A DNA stretch of 64,000 nt from positions 315,050,803-315,114,802 of the forward strand of contig CM037876.1 of NCBI GenBank assembly GCA_021292165.1, written 5' to 3'. Source of the stretch: Shinisaurus crocodilurus. Its lineage: Eukaryota > Chordata > Lepidosauria > Squamata > Shinisauridae. The position numbers and the translations under genes were made by a program. The notes beneath the pieces were generated by a model. The model saw nothing but the letters and a program-made list of their open reading frames with translations, did no database searches and was not told the DNA's origin. Position 1 is the first letter of the stretch, and each line of letters opens with the position of its first letter. Below are positions 30,550 to 41,133 of this stretch, piece by piece.

Positions 30550-31020
30550 AAATGAGTGATGTTTGAGCTCACCAAGATTCTCCGAACATCAGGTCAGTGC
30601 TTGTCTCTCCTCCAGTTGCACTCGCATTTGCAATCGCTCCTGGTTTTGTGTGAATGGGAACACTGCACAAATAGCTATCAAATGTGAAAGCTGTACAAAA
30701 ATATCCCAAATTTGTGCACCCCCCCCCCATAGACTAAAGTGTGGGTGATTTAAAAAATTGAGAAAGTTGAGCATTTTGAGGAAGTTGCACATTCTGAGAA
30801 AGTTGTGCATTTTGAGAAAGTTGTGCATTTTGAGAAATTTGAGAAAGTGCATTTTTCAAGTATACATTTTGCAAACGTGGATGCAAGTTCAGGGATTTGT
30901 GAACATTTTTTTTTTGGAGAAAATGAGCTCTCATTCACATTCATGTTCAGGATTGTGAATGGGGTATTCCTGAGTGATTTGCAAACTGAAACAGAATTCT
31001 CATATATCCCTATATAAGTA
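30550..31020 (+). repeat. AT-rich dispersed repeat, family C
   Basis: Clearest copy of family C in the window: AGATTCTCCGAACATCAGG, GTGTGAATGGGAACACTGC, AAATGTGAAAGCTGTACAAA, CATAGACTAAAGTGTG and GGGATTTGTGAACATTTTTT. It ends AATTCTCATATATCCCTA. Contains a tandem block at 30754-30856. Confidence 0.6.
30754..30856. repeat. ~18-bp tandem repeat, about five units
   Basis: Variants of GAGAAAGTTGTGCATTTT repeat head to tail (GAGCATTTT, GGAAGTTGCACATTCT, then two identical units). The repetitive phenylalanine/leucine/lysine frames across it are a by-product. Confidence 0.85.
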
Positions 31021-31149
31021 AGTGATCATGGGAGAACTGAGCAGAAATCTCATAGCTTGCCCTTCTAACTATTAAGTGATGTGGTCTTCGATTCCATGAT
31101 GTGCTGCATTTATGGAACTGGGTGCCCTACCCACAGTTTGCCTCTGGTT

Positions 31150-31620
31150 ACCTGAGATGAAAGATAGACAAATCTGTCCATTTGGGTCTATGCCAGTTTC
31201 TCATTTCTCTGACTTTAAGTTTGGATCATCCTGATTCTGCCTCAATGTACAAATTTTCTTGTTAAATGTCGGCAGGGAAATTCATATGCGTTTTGCGCAC
31301 ACTTCTCCCAATATACACATTTTTGCATATGTATGCATGTTTTGCATGCTCTTTCCCCTATAATAATGTCTTTCTGTGCATAATTTTCAAGATTGTGAGC
31401 ATTTTTGTGTGCATGTTTCTATATGGATTTGCATGTGCAATTTCTCCTGATGTTTACGTGTTGTGCCCTTTTTAAAAAAGTGGACAACTATAACACTAAA
31501 TTTGGGGAAATATGAAACTTTTGTGGGTAACTCTCTTCCAGTTTATTGGTTTGGCAGGTATGAATTTTGGTAAATTTGCATAACAGTTCAGATGGAAGAA
31601 ATCTCTCACTCATCCCTACC
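31150..31620. repeat. AT-rich dispersed repeat, family D
   Basis: Words such as GATAGACAAATCTGTCCATT, CACATTTTTGCATATGTATG and GTGAGCATTTTTGTGTGCAT parallel 19085-19450. It closes with CTCACTCATCCCTA. Confidence 0.45.
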
Positions 31621-32185
31621 TAGGACATCAGAGGGGAGAAGGAGTTTTCTTACATATACTGGACCTCAGAAGTAGAAGACACTGGGGACGGATGATGTCA
31701 GAAATAACTTGGGGGCATTGTAAAATTGGTGGGCTTGCAACTGAAATTTGACTTTTCTGCTACACTTAGTCTTTCTTGAAAGTGCCTGAGGAAGGAAGGA
31801 ATGCATCACCCCCTGTTCTTCTTTGTGGAATATGATGCATTCAGTTTCCCCAGAGAGCAGAAGATCTACAGGGAAATCTCCTCATGTGCATGAAATCCCC
31901 TTTCACTATTTGGAATTGGAAGCCCCCCTGGGCATTCTGTTCTTACCAGCACAGAGTCTGTCTGCCCTAGGAGCTCACAGCTAACTCCCTCTGCCTCCAG
32001 TATGCAAGTAGAAGGTTGCTGCCAGAGTCTTTGAACTGAAGAGCCATCAAGATAATTACCTTTGTTTTCTCAATAATTCAACAGCTTTCCTACAGTTGGT
32101 TTGTTGCCTAATGGCAAATTTATTTTATTCTGAAGGCCTCTTGCTGTAGTTCTGGTGCCAACAGGAGAGTTGTTACAGTCTTCCA

Positions 32186-32186
<1 letters not shown>
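31621..32186. other. No feature recognised
   Basis: No repeat family or exon identified. Confidence 0.4.

Positions 32187-32252
<66 letters not shown>
32187..32252. repeat. (CT)n(CA)n compound microsatellite
   Basis: About 23 CT units pass directly into about 9 CA units. Confidence 0.95.
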
Positions 32253-32253
<1 letters not shown>

Positions 32254-32685
32254 CTGCATTTGGAGGGGTGTGTGTATTATTCTTTTACCCACTGGGAATC
32301 ATGCCAATCTATAATACTTAATATCACATCACTTCTGGTTTTGAGGCACTCATCCATCAAAAGGACCAAAGATGAGTTAACAAGAAGAAGATGAATAACA
32401 GTGAATCAGATCCAAAGAACTACGCATGGGCTTTGTTTGCAATGGCAGCCATTTGCAACCTCCCAAACCCAGCGCCATCCCGAATAGGCCTTTGGTCTGA
32501 TCCACAGGGCCCTTCTTCTGGTCATATCTTATCTTCATATGGTGCAGGGGGTCAGAGGCCCTTTTGGAACGGTGTTTGATGAGGTACAGGGGCCTGCAGC
32601 AGCTGGGTTGGAAGGGTGGTGGCATCAGGGAAAGTGGGCAAATCTCCACCGGCCATGTGCCAGGCTATGCTGGTCAAAGAGCAGG

Positions 32686-32785
32686 TGCTGGGAAAGACCT
32701 CTCTGCCTGAGACCCTGGATAGCTACTGCCAGACAGAGAACACAACGCTGGGATAGATGAGCAAATATTCTGACCTGGTGTAAGA
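32686..32785 (+). mobile_element. tRNA-Ala-like SINE, 3' part
   Basis: GCTGGGAAAGACCTCTCTGC, CTGAGACCCTGGATAGCTAC, TGCCAGACAGAG and ATTCTGACCTGGTGTAAG follow the body order of the SINE at 13295 and 51560. The tRNA head is missing. Confidence 0.7.
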
Positions 32786-32940
32786 AGAAAAGGGTGTAGC
32801 AGAAAGAGGGGGGTGTCTCTCCACTCACTTTTGGCTCTGGTTTCACCTGTTGGCTCTAGTTCAACCCATAATTGGCTCCAGTCACTGACCTTTTCTATGG
32901 GCCAATGATGGTCATCCATAGAGAAAAGGTCCCCACCCCT

Positions 32941-33012
32941 GCCCTAGAGGGCCACTCACACTTAGACAACACTGGACTGGATGGACAAATGGTCTGACCT
33001 GATGGAAAGCAG
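32941..33012 (+). mobile_element. tRNA-Ala-like SINE, 3' fragment
   Basis: TAGACAACACTGGACTGGAT, GGACAAATGGTCTGACCTGA and GGAAAGCAGC match the 3' body of the Ala-SINE. Short and diverged. Confidence 0.65.
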
Positions 33013-33291
33013 CACCCTCTGAGCAAGAGTTGCCTCCTGCAACCTACCTCTCATGAAGAAGCAGAACCACTACAAAGCAGTGTCCCTGGCACCCATTCTA
33101 CAAAGTTGGTCCAAAAGAATACCAATGCTAATGGTATTGAAAGCTGTGAAAATACCCTGAGAATTAACCAGGTCACCCACTCCATGTCTCTGTTGGCATA
33201 AGTTGTCCACCAGAGTGAGAAAGTTGGTTTCCAAAACCTGACTGCTCAAGAAACAGACTCATACAGATCTAGACAATTCTAGTTATTCTTC

Positions 33292-33359
33292 TGTGTGTGT
33301 GTGTGTGCGTGTGTGTGTGTGTGTGTGTCTGTCTATCTATCTATCTATCTATCTATCTA
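33292..33359. repeat. (GT)n(CTAT)n compound microsatellite
   Basis: GT units, then a (CTAT)7-type run, adjoining the tail of an antisense SINE. The tetranucleotide may have grown from the SINE tail. Confidence 0.95.
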
Positions 33360-33568
33360 ATATTTCTATCCCACCTTTTTTCCTGCATGGAACCCAAGGT
33401 GGCTTACATAATCCTACTCCTCCTCTCCATTTTATCCTCAAAACAACCCTGTGAGGTAGGTTAGGCTGAGAGTCAGTGACTGGTCCAAAGTCACCCAATG
33501 AGCTTCATGGCCAAGTGGGGACTAGAACCTGGGTCTTCTGAGTCCCAGTCCAACACTCTAACCACTGT
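33358..33568 (-). mobile_element. tRNA-derived SINE (family S), near full length
   Basis: On the minus strand: GCACAGTGGTTAGAGTGTTG (A box), ACCCAGGTTCTAGTCCCCAC (B box), CATGAAGCTCATTGGGTGAC, CACTGACTCTCAGCCTAACC, CACAGGGTTGTTTTGAGGAT, GGATTATGTAAGCCACCTTG and GCAGGAAAAAAGGTGGGATA. Both polymerase III promoter boxes are present. It resembles the Sauria-type SINEs described from squamates. Confidence 0.85.
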
Positions 33569-33572
33569 GCAA

Positions 33573-33573
<1 letters not shown>

Positions 33574-33604
<31 letters not shown>
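33574..33604. repeat. (AT)n microsatellite
   Basis: About 15 AT units just outside the SINE 5' end. Confidence 0.93.
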
Positions 33605-33607
<3 letters not shown>

Positions 33608-34200
33608 TTTTATTATGTATTTCTAAATATTATTTAGCCATCATAAGTATTTGGGAAATAAAATAGGGTAAAACAACCCCTTCCATTTTAGAAAGGATAG
33701 GAAAAAGGTGACCTTTGGTGTGGCGCTATCAAGGCTAAAACTGTGTAATGGAGAAGGAAAAAAAGCAGTAGTCTCTGAAAAGGCGGTGAAATGCTGTTGC
33801 ATCTTTAGTTTCTCTTATCATTTCATTCATCCGTTCTGGAATGTGCTTGCAGAATGCTCACCTTGGAGTATGCGTGTATACAAGTTGAGGTCCTTACTGA
33901 AGAACACAAAGCATTTCTTGCTATTGCTGAGGTGAGACTTTGATTTATTTATTTTTTTAATTTTCTTGGATTTGCTGAATAGCATTTGCTAGCAAGTTGC
34001 CTCTTAGGGGATTGGAGGCTGTCTGACCCGTAGCCTCATGTAAGGATGGAACACATTGTTCCAAAGGATGTCCTGGAGAAAAGAAAACACATGACTTGAT
34101 ATAGATTCCCATCCCCCACTGCTGCACTTCACCAAGGACAACCTGGATGAGCCTCATTGTACAAGAGCATCAATGCATGGAGCACCTCTGAAAAAGGCCG
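33605..34200. other. No feature recognised
   Basis: No repeat or exon identified. Confidence 0.4.
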
Positions 34201-34209
34201 GCCCAATCT

Positions 34210-34620
34210 TCAAAGTCTTAAAGTAAATATATTATTGCAAATGTTGTATAGAGAAACACATGGACAAGGTAATGCAGACAGACTCTGTGATAAAGCCAAT
34301 TCTGTACTGGACAATCTGACTTTGCTGCGCAAGAATCTGCTTTCATGGGGGTTGTTTGAATCCTCAGATCAACACTGGAGGACCTTTCCCAAGTCCCCAC
34401 AATTTCCAAAGTGAGGGAGGCAGTGAATGGAAAGAGGGCCTTTCCATGTGTGGTGTCCCATCTGTGGAATGCCCTCGCCAGGGAGGCTCGCTTGGCACAG
34501 ATGCTGAGGTTTTTTCCAGTGCAGGGTGAAAGAAGACCTTTTTATTTGCTCAAGTCTTCTAGCATGTCATCTGGACTGGTTTTAAACCGGTCCTCCTTTC
34601 TTCTTCTCCCCTGGTTTTAA
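34210..34620 (+). mobile_element. LINE ORF C-terminal remnant (L2-like)
   Basis: The plus-strand frame at 34411-34620 reads REAVNGKRAFPCVVSHLWNA, LAREARLAQMLRFFPVQGER and RPFYLLKS. The pattern RAF-x(7)-LWNAL-x-REAR matches the C-terminal domain of L2/CR1-type ORF2. Upstream frames are broken. Confidence 0.5.
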
Positions 34621-34639
34621 GTCATGATCGCTCAGCGTT

Positions 34640-34708
34640 CTCTATGCTGGCTAGGGCTGATGGGAGTTGCAGTCCAGCAACATCTGGAGGGCCACAGGTT
34701 GCCCCGCC
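34640..34708. mobile_element. hAT-type MITE, half copy
   Basis: ATGCTGGCTAGGGCTGATGG, GAGTTGCAGTCCAGCAACAT and CTGGAGGGCCACAGGTTGCC form the right arm of a common amniote palindromic MITE related in design to MITE1 (AACTCC ... GGAGTT arms). The left arm is missing. Confidence 0.6.
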
Positions 34709-34742
34709 CCCAACATAGTGCTTCTGCTGTATTTATGTTTGT

Positions 34743-35455
34743 ACTAGCTGTTGCCTGCGGCTTCGCTCGCGTGGATTTTAGGATTTGGTACAATTGTTTT
34801 TAAAAGAAACATGTATGGAAAAGATGCAGTGTCTCTGACTGAAAGTGTAACGTTTAGGCTGGGTGCTGGCAGCAGAAATCTTTTGTGACAGAAATATCTG
34901 TTCTTAAAGAAAAATCAGGTTAATCCTGAGAGTCTACAGGTGATGAAGAGTGACCATGCCAAGTTTGGGGTAGATCCGTCTAAACGTGATGGAGCCTATG
35001 TGACGATGCCCCCCACACAACAGTCATTCAGTCAGGCAGTCATTTAAAAAGTTTCCCTCCCTTTTCACCCCCTCAGAGAACATTCTAAATGGCCTAGGGG
35101 AGATTTGCATACCCACTCCTATTGGCCCCTGCAGGAATTCATACAAACATTCTAAGTGTTGTATGGGCTATTTGCATAACTGCTCCTATTGGCTCCTGCA
35201 GCATTTCTGAGATGAGGCTGATTTGCATAACTGCTCCCCTGTTGTCTTGCCCATAGGAGATATGAGAGTGGGGTGATTCCCCCCCCCTTTTCACACCCTT
35301 AGGGATGGAATTTCCAAAAATCCTTCTTTAGTGAGTGTCTACGTCATAAAAACTATGTTCCTTCAAAATTTCACGTTCCTGGATTAAACGGTTTGAGCTG
35401 GGTGTTGATGAGTCAGTCAGTCAGTCAGTCAGGACTTCTTCTTTTATATATATAG
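34743..35455 (+). repeat. ~715-bp interspersed repeat, unit 1 of a tandem pair
   Basis: Starts ACTAGCTGTTGCCTGCGGCT. It contains CCAAGTTTGGGGTAGATCCG and (AGTC)n at about 35411-35431, and ends TTTTATATATATAG. It is followed at once by a second copy. No frame survives. The ending and the tandem order recall Helitron-like or Penelope-like elements, but I cannot decide. Confidence 0.85.
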
Positions 35456-36175
35456 ACTAGCTGTTGCCCGTGGCTGCGCTAGCATAGATTTTAGGATTTG
35501 GTATAATTGTTTTTAAAAGAAACATGTATGGAAAAGATGTCTCTGACTGAAAGTGTAATGTTTAGGCTGGGTGCTGGCAGCAGAAATCTTTTGTGACAGA
35601 AATATCTGTTCTTAAAGAAAAATCAGGTTAATCCTGAGAGTCTACAGGTGATGAAGAGTGACCATGCCAAGTTTGGGGTAGATCCGTCTAAACGTGATGG
35701 AGCCTATGTGACGATGCCCCACACACAACAGTCAGTCATGTAAAAAGTTTCCCTCCCTTTTCACCCCGTCATGTAAAAAGTTTCCCTCCCTTTTCACCCC
35801 CTCAGAGAACATTCTAAATGGCCTAGGGAAGATTTGCATACCCACTCCTAGTGGCCCCTGCAGGAATTCATACGAACATTCTAAGTGTCATATGGGCTAT
35901 TTGCATAACTGCTGCTATTGGCTCCTGCAGCAAGTTGGCTCCTGAAGCAATTATGAGGTGAGGCCTATTTGCAGAACTGCAGATGAGAGTGGGGCAATTT
36001 TGCCCCCTTTTTTCACCCCCTTAGGGATGGAATTTCCCAAAATCCTTCCTTAGTGGGGGTCTATGTCATAAAAGCAATGTCCCTTCAAAATTTCACGTTC
36101 CTAGATTAAACGGTTTGAGCTGGGCATTGAGTCAGTCAATCAGTCAGTCAGGACACCTTCTTTTATATATATAGA
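35456..36175 (+). repeat. ~715-bp interspersed repeat, unit 2 of a tandem pair
   Basis: Head-to-tail second copy, by eye over 90% identical. Differences include a 35-bp internal tandem duplication (CATGTAAAAAGTTTCCCTCC, at about 35727 and 35771) and a deletion near 35978. It ends with the same TTTTATATATATAG. Confidence 0.85.
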
Positions 36176-36310
36176 TTGCTCAATTGTCAATATTAGGCGG
36201 GCACGGGTTGGTGCATTTTTTAAAAACTAGCATTTTATGGCATTGTCTTATTTCATTGGAAGCTGCTCTGGGAATTCTTTAATCAAAGGGTGGCATATAA
36301 ATAAGTTAAA

Positions 36311-36430
36311 GGTGCAACCCTATGCAAATTTAGACAGAAAAAAGGCCTACAACTCCCAGCATGCCTGGCTGGGAGATGCTGGGAGTTGTAGGCCTTTTTT
36401 TCTGTCTGAACTTGCATAGGATTGTGCCCT
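36311..36430. mobile_element. Palindromic MITE (MITE2), copy 2
   Basis: GGTGCAACCCTATGCAAATT, TAGACAGAAAAAAGGCCTAC and ACTCCCAGCATGCC, a short loop, then the complementary order to TAGGATTGTGCCC. It is about 25 bp shorter in the core than the copy at 19543. Confidence 0.85.
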
Positions 36431-36755
36431 TAGTCAATTCAAATAAATAAATAAATTTAAAATCTCTATCTGCCTTGTGCATGACTAACTCGAGAAGCCC
36501 GTTGTGCAGAATCCATTTTCAAGAGCAGTTTATTCACAAGAAATTCCTTGTCACATAAAATATGAATAGTCTGTTTTGAATTATGAAGACGGAAATGTAC
36601 TAGAACATTTGGAGAGTACAAGATGATGGCGCGTGAGTGACAGCAGAGCCCCGCGTATGCTGGATGGGAGAGTTATAATCCTGTCTGTGCATAGAGGCCC
36701 ATTATTCCACACACAGATCTTCCAGATCTCACCCCCCTCTGCGCAGCATGCAGCG

Positions 36756-37315
36756 TGTCAGATTGAAGCTGCCAGCCAGCTTGCCTGTAATCCGACTCCA
36801 GCTTCTAGCTTCCCCGGTTTGCAGACTAATCCAAGTGGCAAGGAAACACTCTGTAACACCACAGGTCTATTTCTACCTGTTTATTTACTTAGCAAGTAAT
36901 ATTCTACAGAGTATACATTTCCTAGTTACAGTCCATGTGCAGAGTACAATGCATAGCAAGCATTATTTCCAGTGGAGTAGGTTGAGCTTCACTCCACTTT
37001 AGCAAAGACGTTACATTGTTGCAAAGTCCAGCAAGCAATAGCCAGAAGAGAGAAGGAATAGAGAAAGCAGTCCTGCTCTTCTCTAAAATGGCTTCAGACA
37101 GAAAAAACAAGTTAGCACGTCATCAGAACATACAAACCATGTGACTAGCTCATAATGTTCCCAGGGCCTAGCTTTCCCATGAGAAAGAACACGGGAAAGT
37201 AGAAAGACATAACACACTTGTTTACAGCCATTCTGTTCCTTTCCATGTGTAAACACTGTGCTACAGCTGGTCAATGTGATACATATCACAACACAAGATG
37301 GGTGTTTTGCTGACA
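36756..37315 (-). mobile_element. LTR-like sequence, family L, antisense
   Basis: The minus strand from 36965 to 36845 repeats the family L words of 9655-9800, including AATAAACAGGTAGAA. The upstream part (TGTTTACACATGGAAAGG, ACATGGTTTGTATGTTCTG) is partly shared too. TGTCA at both proposed ends fits TG...CA, but no TSD supports them. No internal coding region. Confidence 0.5.
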
Positions 37316-37952
37316 TTGTACTCCCTTACTCTCATGGTGAGTGATGTCTCTGATATATTTTTCACTCTGCTGTATCCAAATTCTCCCCATCCAAGGAAGG
37401 AATAAACTGGATTGGATCCCAGATCACCATACAAACACATACACACGCACCGCGGAATGGGAGTCATGCGCAGGAACAACTCAGCAGCCACATTTCTTCC
37501 ATGGAAGAATCCAACCAAGGTGCTTCCAGGAAGACCACAAGCAGGCGGGAGAGTAAAATTCCTCTCCTACTAGTGCCCCCCACCCAGCAGAGGATATTCA
37601 GAGGTACAGTATCTTTGAAAATGTAAATCACACCCCACCCACCCCCGAATGAAGACCCAACACAGCAATATGGATGAAAGGGTCACCACTTTATTTAATT
37701 AAACTACCTGCAGTGGGTAAATGAACTCCAAACAGGAGATGCAGGCTACAAAGAACCGTAGAAAGACAATAATGTAAAACCTTAATCTGCCGAAAACAGG
37801 ACAACAACACCCCACCTCACCACGTGGACCAAGGAGTATGGATGCATGTGGTTGACCACCTGCTCACCCTGAAGATGAGCCAAGGAGACCAAGGTGGCTC
37901 ACCTAACCCTGCTGGTCAGTGTCCAATGTGGCAAGGCGACCATGGCCAGGGG
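37316..37952. other. No feature recognised
   Basis: No confident assignment. Several short frames are without motif. Confidence 0.4.
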
Positions 37953-38480
37953 CATCATCAGGCGATCACTCGTGACCGAGTAAGATTGTCTTCCAGGATA
38001 AAAGGAGGACATTCTAAAGAAGATTGTGTAGACTCTAGCGATGGGTCCGTAAGTGACTGTGGAGGCCAATTCTAGATCCACACAGCTTCCCACAGTGAGG
38101 ACACAGGTTACCAGATGGAAGATGGTCCTGTAAAGGATTCATTTGACGTGCTTTTCGCTTAGCACGTTTCTCCCTTTCACCTTGCACTCGGGCTTCTTCA
38201 AAGTCCATGGAACCTTTGTGAAAGGCCAACCTCCATTTAGATCGTTCATGGGCCAGAGCTTCCCAGTTTTCGATGTTTATATTGCATTTTTTTAGATTAG
38301 CCTTATGAACATCTTTAAACCTCTTATACTGACCACCGATATTCCGCTTTCCATCCTTGAGTTGGGAATAAAGTAACTGCTTTGGGAGACGGCAGTCAGG
38401 CATTCGAACAACATGACCGGTCCACTGAAGTTGGCGTTGAAGGATCATTTTTTCAATGCTAGTAGTCTTTGCTTCTTCCA
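37953..38480 (-). mobile_element. C2H2-type non-LTR element, 3' fragment
   Basis: The minus-strand frame 38448-38035 (137 residues) starts inside the C-terminal domain: MILQRQLQWTGHVVRMPDCR, LPKQLLYSQLKDGKRNIGGQ, KRFKDVHKANLKKCNI and WEALAHERSKWRLAFHKG. It ends with a basic stretch and one C2H2 finger. The frame is intact, but the RT palm lies beyond the 5' truncation at about 38480. The 3' UTR ends in GATGATG at 37953. Nearly identical to 56857-57270, which suggests recent spread. Confidence 0.9.
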
Positions 38481-39984
38481 GTCAATGGCCCTCAAGGCAG
38501 CAATGAGGAAGACTGAGGATGGCCCCTCCACCTCAAGGTGCCTTGGGGTGTTTATCAATTAAACACTGAAATGTCCTTTATGCCCACACTTCATGCCAGT
38601 TGTGGCCAAAACTGCATTGATAGCAAAGTAGCTGAACTGAATAACAATAGCAAACCAAGAAAAGACAGTATGGAGTAGGCAAAATAAATAAATAAATGGT
38701 GAGCCCAAGGCCAATCTGGGAATTTACCCCCAAAATTCCTACCTGGCCCCTGAACACAACTACCCAATATCATACTGACGGTGGGTGGGTGGGTGGGTTT
38801 CCACGCTGGGGAGAAAGAGGTCTGATTAGAGATGCAGCTCCCTTATAAAAACAAGCCCTCGATTGGTGCCCCTTGATTGGTTGGGCTCAGGCATATGATG
38901 TCATATTGCCTGCAGCCCAGGTCATGTGATAGTCATCCTGGTCTCAGTGAGGGGAGGGGCAAGGATGGTCCAGCTCAAAGGCAGGGAGTGAAAAATCCCA
39001 TTCACCTGTCATAAAGCCATTCTGCCACCTCAACCCAACAGGGTTGGGTGGGGATGCAGTTCCAGGTGAATCCAGGGGAAGAGGCAGGGCAGGTGAAGAC
39101 TGAAGAGACACGTGGATGAATGTTGCATCAGTGTCAGGAGAAGGTGGCGCCTCAGTGGGCTACAGCAACCCAGTCCACCCCAAACCTGGCCTCTCTTTAC
39201 ATTTTTCCAGCACCAATCCTGCCCCCCTTTGGTAGGGTTATCTGGTTGCCCCTGTGGCCAAGTAAGAATTTTTGGCTTGTCCACAGTGCACATTGACCTG
39301 GTTGGACAGTCCCCCCCCCTCCTGCTCTGCACTGCATGCTAGAGGCAGGAGCAGATGGAGAAGGGTGCAGGTTGATAAACAGGTTAATTGCTCACATTTG
39401 GCAGGGATATGTGGGAAATCATGCCGGTAGAGCCAAAGGCAGGAGAGCACATTGGGGCACCTTTACAGGTGGATAGCGGTGATTCCAGAGACTTGAACCC
39501 AGGGCTGTGGGACCCCATGGGCAGGGTACGGATCACTTTGGAAGCCAACCTGTCTCACTCACTCTTAAGTTGTGTTGTGGGGCTCCAAGGTGCCGGCGAT
39601 TGACAGGAAGGCCTCTCACCAGACCTGAAGACGTGTGGCTGAGGGGAAGTGGTGGTGGTAACGACTATAGCTCTGTGGAAATGGCCTCTCAAACTTCTCC
39701 ACCGTATTTGTGGGCAGAGAAATTGGGGAGAGCCTTTCACCAAATTTCTCCGGGGGAGGAGACATTCTCCAATACTTTCTCGGAATGGAGCTCGGCATTA
39801 GCAGTGGCTGTAGCACAGCTTCTTTATTTTTCTTTTTTGAAGGGTGTTTTTGTGTGTGTGTGTGCCACCATTTTTATTTATTTCTTTAATTGATTGATTG
39901 ATTTTATTTCCAAGGTTTACATACTGCTCTGTATCTAACAAGATTCCCAAGCAGTGAAAGGGGGGCGGAATCAAAATACAGAAT
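38481..39984. other. Mostly unassigned
   Basis: Holds a (GGGT)4 motif at 38783-38797, an AAATAAATAAAT run near 38682 and a short GT run near 39849. Frames on both strands around 39030-39450 overlap and carry no motif. Confidence 0.4.
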
Positions 39985-39986
39985 TA

Positions 39987-40440
39987 AGGGCACAATCCTA
40001 TCAATTGTGCCCCTGATGCTCATAACCCCCTGGAATTGGAGGCTTATGAGCATCCAAAGCTGAGCTAGAGGAGCAGTGGAGATGATCTCTGCCTCCCTGC
40101 ACCTCCCGCTCTGCATTTCAGCGAGACGGCTGTTTCAGCTGAGGTGCTGTGGAGGAGGGAAGGAGGCTGGAGCACTTTCAGGATACATCATATCCTGGAG
40201 GCCCCTGTCTCTGACCCTCCCCGCCCCCTGGAATGCCCCCTTTGCCCCCTCTCTGAGGTTGATTTCCCAGCCTTGGAGAGGCAGCCAGCTTGGCTCTTTC
40301 TGCACCGGCTGTGAGGGGGGCAGGAGAATCGGGGCGTGGATTCCCAGCTTCAGGGTCAGAGCTCTGTCTCCAACCTCGGATCTGGGAATCTGAATTATCC
40401 TATCGCTCCCCAAACAATGTCTAGGGGCCATAGGATCATT
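39987..40440 (-). mobile_element. GC-rich dispersed repeat, family B
   Basis: Left edge AGGGCACAATCCTATCAATT, right edge GGGGCCATAGGATCATTCTC. The right third, read on the minus strand (ATCCTATGGCCCCTAGACA, GATAGGATAATTCAGATTCC), matches 47640-47750. Likely a non-autonomous DNA transposon with ATCCTAT-type ends. No frame is credible. Confidence 0.5.
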
Positions 40441-40499
40441 CTCTAAAATAGTTAAGATCAGACTATGCCAGTATGTAAAACTGTGGCTGGTTAGTTTGG

Positions 40500-40870
40500 G
40501 TGGTGTTTTTTGAGCTGCGATGGGAGAACCGGAGATTTCCAAGCTCACTGACATCCTCTGAAATTCACTTCAAAGCTCATTTCAGCTCACTCCCGTTTCT
40601 GTTTTCAACCTGTTGTTGTTGTTTGTTGTTGTTGTTTTTCCTTGTCTGAAAGGGGAAAATGTACAATTCAAATGGGGGAAATGCATGGATCTGTGTGTAC
40701 TTTTCAAAGCAATGCACTCCCCCCCCCCATTGACTAAAGTGTGAAAAATAATATATTTTTAATAATGTGATCACAAACTGGGAAATTCGTGAACATTTCT
40801 TGGGAAAAAAATCACTCCTGCTCGTGTTCCCATTTGGCATTGTCGATAGGACATGTTAGCTTGCTTTGTG
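40500..40870 (+). repeat. AT-rich dispersed repeat, family C
   Basis: Shares CATTGACTAAAGTGTG, GTGAACATTTCTTGGG and the GTGTTCCCATTTGGCATT close with 30550-31020. A (GTT)n-like run lies near 40612-40640. Confidence 0.5.
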
Positions 40871-40892
40871 AACAGCAAATAAATTCTTGTAT

Positions 40893-41133
40893 AGTAATAC
40901 CTTGGTCTGAGAGTGTTTTGCAAGACAAGCAATTTTTTAAACTAAATTTTGACTTGATAAACAAGCGACGTCTTGCAAGACAAGTCGTAGGGATGTAACT
41001 GCTCGCCTCGAGTGGGCGTAGCGGGCCGAAATTGGCCCCGCTCACGCCCGCCAGAGACTCGCTTTGATATAAGAGTGTTTTGGATTACAAGCACGGTTCC
41101 GGAACGAATTATGCTTGCAATCCAAGGTATTAC
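40893..41133. mobile_element. DNA transposon remnant with AGTAATACCTTGG ends
   Basis: Left AGTAATACCTTGGTCTGAG and right CCAAGGTATTACTG are inverted repeats. GAGTGTTTTG and related words lie inside both arms. It is interrupted by the AGGGATG-starting GC-rich element at about 40988-41061. A non-autonomous hAT or similar element is likely. Confidence 0.7.
40988..41061. mobile_element. Short AGGGATG-type element nested in the above
   Basis: AGGGATGTAACTGCTCGCCT, CGAGTGGGCGTAGCGGGCCG, AAATTGGCCCCGCTCACGCC and CGCCAGAGACTCG. GCGGGCCGAAAT and its near-complement around the centre make it a small foldback. A related opening is found at 23872 and 28433. Confidence 0.5.

Noticed and set aside
34743..36175. 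The tandem pair as LTRs of one retrotransposon
   Set aside because: The units are directly adjacent with no internal region and lack TG...CA ends and primer-binding features.
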